This document shows positions 5,468 through 9,623 of a stretch of 9,623 bases of DNA, in pieces; within the stretch, counting starts at the first letter, position 1, and every line of letters begins with the position of its first letter. The position numbers and the translations under genes are program-made. The DNA lies in NCBI GenBank assembly GCA_003152795.1, contig PMBA01000244.1:1991-11613 (forward strand). The letters run 5' to 3'. This stretch comes from Acidobacteriaceae bacterium. Lineage in GTDB: Bacteria; Acidobacteriota; Terriglobia; Terriglobales; Acidobacteriaceae. Under the pieces are notes generated by a model. It saw only the letters and a program-made list of their open reading frames with translations. It made no database searches and had not been told where the DNA came from.

Positions 5468-7666
5468 CTAATGCAATTCCCCGTCGCCGGGCGCGACGTC
5501 GGGAGTGTCGACTTTCTTCTCTGCGACGGCTGTGTTCAGAGGGGCGGGAGCTGCCGGGAATTCGCCAGGATCTTTGCCGGCCAGGGCGATGGTCATGAAC
5601 TGCATCCAGATGGGCAGGGCGGCGTGGGCTCCGGTTTCCTTGGCGCCGAGGGATTTTTTTTCGTCGTATCCAATCCAGACGCCGCAGGTGAGCGCCGGGG
5701 AAAAGCCCACGAACCAGGCGTCGGTGAAGTCGTTGGTGGTCCCCGTTTTCCCCGCCAGCGGGTAAGGCATTTTGGCGGCGGCGGCCGCGGTGCCATGGAG
5801 CACGACTTCCCGCAACATCGAGGTCATTACGCGCGCGGTGCGCAAACTGACGACGTCCTTAATGTCGGAAAAATTCTCTTCCAAAATGCGGCCTTCGTAG
5901 TCGGTCACCTTGATGATGTAGCGCGGCGCGACGCGGACGCCGTCGTTGGGGAAGACACTGAAGGCCGAGGTTTGTTCGAGCGGGGTGATCTCCGCCGAGC
6001 CCAGCGCCACCGGAAGATAAGCGGGGATGTTAGCGGTAATGCCGAAGCGGTGCGCGTAGTCGATGACGGTCCTGATGCCGACGCGGTCGGCCAGTTTGAG
6101 CGCGGGAATGTTTCTGGACTGGGCGAGAGCGCGCCGCAGCGTGATGGTGCCCTCAAACTTGTCGTCGTAGTTGTGCGGCGAATAGGGGCCGGAGGCGGTC
6201 TGAAAAGTTACCGGAGCATCCAGAATGGTGTCGTCGGGACTGCCGCCCTGGTCAATGACGGCGGTATAAACATAGGGCTTGAACGACGACCCGACCTGGC
6301 GCAGAGCCTGCGTGGCGCGGTTGAACTTGGAGATATTGAAGTCCCGGCCGCCGACCATGGCCTTGATTTCTCCGGTGGCGTTGTCGATGGCGACGAGCGC
6401 ACCTTCGGCGCCTGAATCCTGCTCCAGGCTGACCCGCGATTTCCCACCCGGATCAAGCGAGAGCACTTTGATATAGACGACGTCGCCAGTCTGGAGAATC
6501 TCGGGAAGCTTGAGTTTGAGCTTCGGCATCGTCCATGCCACATCGGCTGGCGAGAGCGAGGCGGTGCGCTGACCGAAGCGGACTTCGGCGGCGGCGGGCG
6601 AGACTTGCGTGACCAGGGCGTGCATGTATCCGTTGACTTCGGGTTCCTCATCCCAATCCGGATCCTCGTATTTGTCGAGTTTTTGGCCCTCGGCGATAAC
6701 GTTGACGAGCTTGCCGTGCCAACCATGCCGGCGTTCGTAGACGGCAAGGCCGTCGAGCAGGGCCTGGCGCGCGGACTTCTGCAGATCCATGTCGAGCGAT
6801 GTGTAAACCCGCAGCCCGCCTTCGTGAACCTGGTCGCTGCCATATTTCGCTTCGAGGTAGCGGCGGATTTCTTCCACATAGTGCGGAGCCAGCGAATTCG
6901 GATCCTTCTGCAAGTCGAGCGCGATGGGCTTGCTCCGGGCATCCGCAGCCTGGGCGGCGGTGATCTTGCCGTCCTCAAGCATGGCATTGAGCACGAGGTT
7001 GCGGCGCTTGAGGGCGCGCTCCGGGTGGTTGATGGGCGAGTAATATTGCGGGGCCTTGGGAAGTCCGGCGAGCATGGCGGCTTCCTCGAGCTTGAGTTGC
7101 CTGGCCGGTTTGCTGAAATAGAATTCCGAGGCGGCTTGGTATCCATAGGCGCCGTGGCCGAGGAATATCTGGTTGGCGTAGAGGGTAAAGATCTGGGGCT
7201 TGGTAAAGCGGCGCTCAATCTGGATGGCGAGCAGGGCTTCCTGCACCTTGCGATAAAACGAGCGGTCGGGAGAGAGGAAGAGATTGCGGGCGAGTTGCAT
7301 GGTGAGGGTGGACGCCCCCTGCACTTTGCCGCCGGATTCGATATCGCGATAGGCCGCGCCTAGGATGCGCCAGAGATTGATGCCCGAGTGCTGATAGAAA
7401 TCCTTATCTTCGATGGAGACCAGCGCGTTGCGGAGAACTTCCGGGTAATCGTCATAGCTTGCGATGACGCGCCGCCGTAGCGCAAAGGTGCCGATCACTC
7501 TGCCCTGTCCGTCGTAGAGTTCGGTGACGGAACTGGGACGGTAGCGTTCGAGTTCTTCCACCTGGGGCAGGTCGGTCGAGTAGACGAGAAGCAGTCCAGC
7601 GGTCGCGCCCACCGCGGCGGAGAGCAGGACAAGCAATCCGAACACGACATTAAGGGCAGGTTTCAA
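5468..7666 (-). CDS. Class A penicillin-binding protein (PBP1a-type)
   Basis: A 732-residue bifunctional peptidoglycan synthase anchored by one N-terminal membrane helix (about 7-29), with its domains in the periplasm. The GT51 glycosyltransferase domain (about 55-235) shows SIEDKDFYQHSG with catalytic E86, then GASTLTMQLARNLFL (117-131) and RKVQEALLA with E143. An OB-like insert (about 318-412) follows. The transpeptidase domain (about 422-700) has S460-S-F-K463 (SxxK), S517-R-N519 (SxN) and K640-T-G-T643. All catalytic residues are present and the length fits the family, so it polymerises and cross-links glycan strands. The tail (702-732) is Pro/Ala-rich and acidic. The only start compatible with the upstream in-frame stop at 7681-7679 is a TTG at 7666 (or codons just inside), and this TTG lies within a 29-bp direct repeat. 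It is a single gene with no operon partner visible. Confidence 0.96.
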   Translation of the reverse strand: MKPALNVVFGLLVLLSAAVGATAGLLLVYSTDLPQVEELERYRPSSVTELYDGQGRVIGTFALRRRVIASYDDYPEVLRNALVSIEDKDFYQHSGINLWRILGAAYRDIESGGKVQGASTLTMQLARNLFLSPDRSFYRKVQEALLAIQIERRFTKPQIFTLYANQIFLGHGAYGYQAASEFYFSKPARQLKLEEAAMLAGLPKAPQYYSPINHPERALKRRNLVLNAMLEDGKITAAQAADARSKPIALDLQKDPNSLAPHYVEEIRRYLEAKYGSDQVHEGGLRVYTSLDMDLQKSARQALLDGLAVYERRHGWHGKLVNVIAEGQKLDKYEDPDWDEEPEVNGYMHALVTQVSPAAAEVRFGQRTASLSPADVAWTMPKLKLKLPEILQTGDVVYIKVLSLDPGGKSRVSLEQDSGAEGALVAIDNATGEIKAMVGGRDFNISKFNRATQALRQVGSSFKPYVYTAVIDQGGSPDDTILDAPVTFQTASGPYSPHNYDDKFEGTITLRRALAQSRNIPALKLADRVGIRTVIDYAHRFGITANIPAYLPVALGSAEITPLEQTSAFSVFPNDGVRVAPRYIIKVTDYEGRILEENFSDIKDVVSLRTARVMTSMLREVVLHGTAAAAAKMPYPLAGKTGTTNDFTDAWFVGFSPALTCGVWIGYDEKKSLGAKETGAHAALPIWMQFMTIALAGKDPGEFPAAPAPLNTAVAEKKVDTPDVAPGDGELH

Positions 7667-7731
7667 GGTTTCAGAGTTTCAAGGTCAATGTTAAACCAAG
7701 GCCAGGTTTCAAGGTTTCAGAGTTTCAAGGT
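7657..7731. repeat. Perfect 29-bp direct repeat, two copies, overlapping the PBP start
   Basis: The same 29 bases occur at 7657-7685 and 7703-7731, 17 bases apart. Inside each copy TTTCAAGG-like units recur, and the second copy is followed by a further TTTCAAG, so the whole is a degenerate minisatellite. The first copy includes the first four codons of the PBP ORF. It looks like an intergenic repeat that has extended into, or created, the gene's present 5' end. Confidence 0.9.
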
Positions 7732-7804
7732 TTCAAGTTCACGGAAGTGGCAGGTGTTGCGGAAAGTTATCCTATGGCTACTGCCACCGTGACTGCCTCG
7801 ATTG

Positions 7805-7820
7805 AGCCCGAAATCGGGCT
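7805..7820. promoter_or_regulatory. Dyad AGCCCGA-AA-TCGGGCT upstream of the PadR gene
   Basis: Perfect 7-bp arms around AA, overlapping the first base of the candidate -35 box of the PadR promoter. It could be a second operator or a short hairpin. The remainder of the 7667-7855 spacer, apart from the direct repeat and the elements noted here, shows nothing else I can name. Confidence 0.4.
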
Positions 7821-7848
7821 TGACGAGAAACTCTACATATGTTGATAT
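7820..7848 (+). promoter_or_regulatory. Candidate promoter of the PadR operon, possibly leaderless
   Basis: TTGACG (7820-7825, 5 of 6 to the -35 consensus) is followed after 17 nt by TGATAT (7843-7848), a weak -10; the frame-shifted GATATA or ATATAT are alternatives. Any of these places the transcription start within a few bases of the PadR ATG at 7856. With no Shine-Dalgarno visible, the mRNA may be leaderless. Confidence 0.4.
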
Positions 7849-7852
7849 ATCA
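7835..7852. promoter_or_regulatory. Two abutting palindromes, likely PadR operator
   Basis: ACATATGT (7835-7842) and TGATATATCA (7843-7852) are each perfect palindromes and touch without a spacer, immediately before the PadR ATG and across the predicted -10 region. PadR-family repressors commonly bind AT-rich dyads in their own promoters, so autoregulation is a reasonable inference. Confidence 0.5.
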
Positions 7853-7855
7853 CCT

Positions 7856-8170
7856 ATGGCACGAAAGCCCAACAACTCTGCTCAGGCGCGCAAACTGCTC
7901 TCGGCCATGTTGCGGCAGCCTCGCGCCTGGCAATACGGCTATGAGCTCTCCAAGCAAACCGATCTGAAATCGGGCACGCTCTATCCACTGCTCATACGCC
8001 TCAGTGACCAAGGCTTCCTGGAATCGCAGTGGCAAGAACCAGAACGCCCAGGAAAGCCGCCGCGTCATGCATACAAACTGACGTTAAATGGGTTGGCCTT
8101 CGCGCGTGAGATGGTGGCAACAGACACTGCATCCGCAGTTCGTCGTAAATTGGCGGGAGCGACTACATGA
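7856..8170 (+). CDS. PadR-family transcriptional regulator
   Basis: A 104-residue winged-helix protein, MARKPNNSAQARKLLSAMLRQ. Helices 1-2 (about 10-32, containing WQYGYELSKQ) lead to the recognition segment LKSGTLYPLLIRLSDQGFLE (37-56), the hallmark PadR motif with S-G-T-L-Y-P-L-L. The wing follows (QWQEPERPGKPPRHAYKLTLNGLAFAREM, about 58-86), including the R-x-x-Y-x-L-T pattern. The C-terminal dimerisation helix is short, typical of the small PadR-s subfamily. The ATG at 7856 is preferred to a TTG at 7802, because the latter would lie upstream of the promoter and operator. Its stop overlaps the next gene by ATGA, so it probably controls its own operon. The effector is unknown. Confidence 0.93.
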   Translation: MARKPNNSAQARKLLSAMLRQPRAWQYGYELSKQTDLKSGTLYPLLIRLSDQGFLESQWQEPERPGKPPRHAYKLTLNGLAFAREMVATDTASAVRRKLAGATT

Positions 8171-8682
8171 CCGCGCAAGCCTCCGCTGTGCGCCGGCTCG
8201 CCTCCGCTTTGATAGCTCATGCGGCGGATGTGCTTCCCCCGTTGCGTTCTCCATGGGGAGAAGCGATGAAACACGAACTCGACCATATCGAAGACGATGT
8301 AGAGGCTCTGAAGTGGGGAGTCGGATGCGTGATTGCAAGCTACCTTGAAAGAGGAGGACGCGGGATGAACCAATCATTTGGCACTATCGTGAGAAAGCCG
8401 AGCGCGTTTCTTCCGTTGGCAATGTCGCTCACGGCCCTGGCACTGCTAGGAGGCGCCTATATTTTTGCCCTCGCCACTGGACAGGCCGGTCTTGAACGCC
8501 AGCAAGATGAGGGAGCGATTGCACATTTGTGGCAGCTCCTAATGGCAGGGCAGCTCCCCGTGCTGATATTCTTCGCAATCAAGTGGCTGCCGCGCGCTCC
8601 CAGACAAACACTGTATGTACTTGCTCTGCAAGCCGGTGCTGCGGTCGCCGCAATGGCTCCCGTCTATCTTTTGAATCTGTAG
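8167..8682 (+). CDS. Small membrane protein co-transcribed with PadR
   Basis: A 171-residue protein. A soluble N-terminal part (1-65) contains LRSPWGEAMKHELDHIEDDVEALKWGVGC (26-54); I recognise this W-x-x-A-M-x-x-E-L-x-x-I pattern from proteins encoded beside PadR regulators, but have no function for it. Three hydrophobic helices follow at about 79-103, 124-140 and 148-167. The ATG overlaps the PadR stop (ATGA), indicating translational coupling. PadR partners of this type are likely membrane sensors or stress-response components, but that is only inference from context. Confidence 0.8.
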   Translation: MTAQASAVRRLASALIAHAADVLPPLRSPWGEAMKHELDHIEDDVEALKWGVGCVIASYLERGGRGMNQSFGTIVRKPSAFLPLAMSLTALALLGGAYIFALATGQAGLERQQDEGAIAHLWQLLMAGQLPVLIFFAIKWLPRAPRQTLYVLALQAGAAVAAMAPVYLLNL

Positions 8683-8696
8683 ATAGTGGCCGAACT

Positions 8697-9026
8697 ATGT
8701 TCAACGACCTATTTGATGCGCTCTCATATTTGTGGTCATGGCGATGGCCTGTAGCAGATGGGGAGGTCACTGCCGTTGACATTGAACGGATCGGAGAAGG
8801 GCGAGACAAGACCTTTCGGTTGGCGGTAGCTTACGAGTTTTCACTCGGTGCGGATGGGCCTTATACAGGCGAATCATTTTGGCAACCAGCATTTTTCGCA
8901 AAGAGGCGAGTACAGAATACCGCTCGAAGATTTCACCGGCGTCAGCAGGTTGCCGTCAGATACCGTCCAGATGATCCCAGCATTAACCGGCTGGATCGCA
9001 GCGTATGGCAAAAAGATCAGAAATAG
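8697..9026 (+). CDS. DUF3592-like protein
   Basis: A 109-residue protein, MFNDLFDALSYLWSWRWPVAD. After a short aromatic N-terminus comes GEVTAVDIERIG, then FRLAVAYEFSLGADGPYTGESFW (40-62) and VAVRYRPDDPSINRLD (85-100). The G-x-Y-x-G-E and V-x-Y-x-P-x-D-P-x-x-S/N-x-L patterns are typical of DUF3592 proteins, whose function is unknown. There is no long hydrophobic helix, though DUF3592 members often have two. The gene follows the membrane protein after a 14-nt gap, so it is probably the third gene of the PadR operon. The chosen ATG (8697) fits the conserved part; the in-frame extension back to 8529 lies inside the preceding gene and is discarded. Confidence 0.7.
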   Translation: MFNDLFDALSYLWSWRWPVADGEVTAVDIERIGEGRDKTFRLAVAYEFSLGADGPYTGESFWQPAFFAKRRVQNTARRFHRRQQVAVRYRPDDPSINRLDRSVWQKDQK

Positions 9027-9058
9027 TGGAAAGTCGCATGCAACGCTGCGTCTCCTTG

Positions 9059-9418
9059 TTACGGTTCCTCGCTGACCTCTATTTCATTGCCCTCCAAGTC
9101 TCGCATTACGAAGTAGCGCGTTCCTTGCCGATCCGATTCAATCGGGGTGACGCTTACGCCGCGAGAAGATAACTGAGCGTTTGCCTTTCCGATGTTGGTA
9201 GCGTACAGGATCGGTCTTTGATCTGTAGTCGAATCGCGGGGGCCAAGGATAATCGCTGTTCCATCTTGCTCCGAGAAAGCCAGCGAAACACAGTCTCCCG
9301 CATCGCTTGTGGGGGCCACTACCTGTTGAAGTCCAAGTTTCTCTCTGTACCACAAGGACGCAGCAACGGCGTCAGTAACGCCGATGTAAATCGAATCAGG
9401 AATCTGGAGTAGAGACAT
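9059..9418 (-). CDS. VOC-superfamily (glyoxalase-fold) protein
   Basis: A 119-residue protein, MSLLQIPDSIYIGVTDAVAASLWYREKLGL. It has one full VOC unit: an N-terminal beta strand (IYIGV), helix (DAVAASLWYREKLGLQ, 16-31), strands through LAFSEQDGTAIILGP (46-60), and the second beta-alpha-beta-beta repeat LYATNIGKANAQLSSRG ending in TRYFVMRDLEGNEIEVSEE (100-118). The D-L-E-G-N-E-I-E signature is typical, with E114 a likely metal ligand. The usual N-terminal metal His is absent (Ile or Tyr at residues 10-11), so metal-dependent enzymatic activity is doubtful; it may be a binding protein. The start is the ATG at 9418; an in-frame GTG at 9436 is possible. It converges with the DUF3592-like gene with a 32-nt gap. 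Confidence 0.85.
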   Translation of the reverse strand: MSLLQIPDSIYIGVTDAVAASLWYREKLGLQQVVAPTSDAGDCVSLAFSEQDGTAIILGPRDSTTDQRPILYATNIGKANAQLSSRGVSVTPIESDRQGTRYFVMRDLEGNEIEVSEEP

Positions 9419-9623
9419 GAGCACATTGAACCTCACAGGGTCAAGAGCGTCAACGGATCAGCAAGATAGCCAGCGATTCGACCCGTTGGTTGTTAGTTGA
9501 CGAAAACAGGCGTGGCTGTTGAGAAACTCTTTTCGGGGAATTTCAGCAACGAAAGTCGTTCGCAAGTTATTGAATCCTCGTTCGCGGCAGACGCCAGAAT
9601 TCGCTGAAATTACTGCTTTGGTT
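9419..9623. other. Terminal non-coding stretch, no gene supported
   Basis: I see no recognisable protein on either strand. A 32-codon plus-strand frame starting at a GTG near 9511 has no recognisable content. AATTTCAGC (9539-9547) and its exact complement GCTGAAATT (9603-9611) form a 9-bp inverted repeat 55 bases apart, which may mark the edge of an element continuing past the window. Confidence 0.4.

Noticed and set aside
5471..6415. Plus-strand frame of 314 codons opposite the PBP
   Set aside because: It is Gly/Arg/Asp-rich with no motif and lies antisense to a complete PBP with all catalytic residues.
1..9623. CRISPR arrays, tRNA or rRNA genes, transposases
   Set aside because: No regularly spaced repeats with unique spacers, no cloverleaf or rRNA-like sequence, and no transposase motif seen on either strand.

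Overview
The window most resembles a chromosomal segment from the phylum Acidobacteriota. This is inferred from the GC-rich coding, the PadR + small membrane protein pair, the style of the PqqD / HPrK-like / radical SAM cluster, and the repeat-rich intergenic spacers; no marker gene proves the taxon.

Region 1 (about 1-2172, minus strand) is a compact peptide-modification operon. Read 5'->3' on the minus strand it contains: a candidate promoter (2172-2143); a 59-residue candidate precursor peptide (2073-1894) that I found by reading the strand; a soluble S24/S26-type serine peptidase with a Ser/His arrangement; an HPr kinase-like protein; a PqqD-like peptide-binding protein; and the first 60 codons of a radical SAM enzyme (CxxxCxxC visible) that leaves the window at base 1. 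Each junction overlaps (28, 4, 8 and 1 nt), which implies translational coupling. The precursor has a YxxP motif of the type recognised by PqqD-like RRE domains and an Ala-Leu-Ala step directly before a Cys-containing 18-residue tail. This looks like a RiPP-type pathway that combines a radical SAM enzyme, a kinase-like protein and a signal-peptidase-like protease. It is the most interesting content of the window.

Region 2 (2283-5323) holds an ABC-2 exporter on the minus strand (ATPase then permease, with a perfect TATAAT upstream) and a divergent plus-strand gene for a PF14907-type nucleotidyltransferase. Such nucleotidyltransferases recur beside PqqD/HPrK-like genes, so this block probably belongs to the same system, as exporter and accessory modifying enzyme.

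Region 3 (5468-7666, minus) is a complete class A penicillin-binding protein (GT51 + transpeptidase), an ordinary cell-wall gene. Its apparent TTG start sits inside one copy of a 29-bp direct repeat.

Region 4 (7856-9026, plus) is a small PadR-regulated operon: a PadR-family repressor preceded by two abutting perfect palindromes, a three-helix membrane protein overlapping it by ATGA, and a DUF3592-like protein. A convergent VOC/glyoxalase-fold gene (9059-9418, minus) closes the annotated part, and the last 200 bases show no gene I can support.
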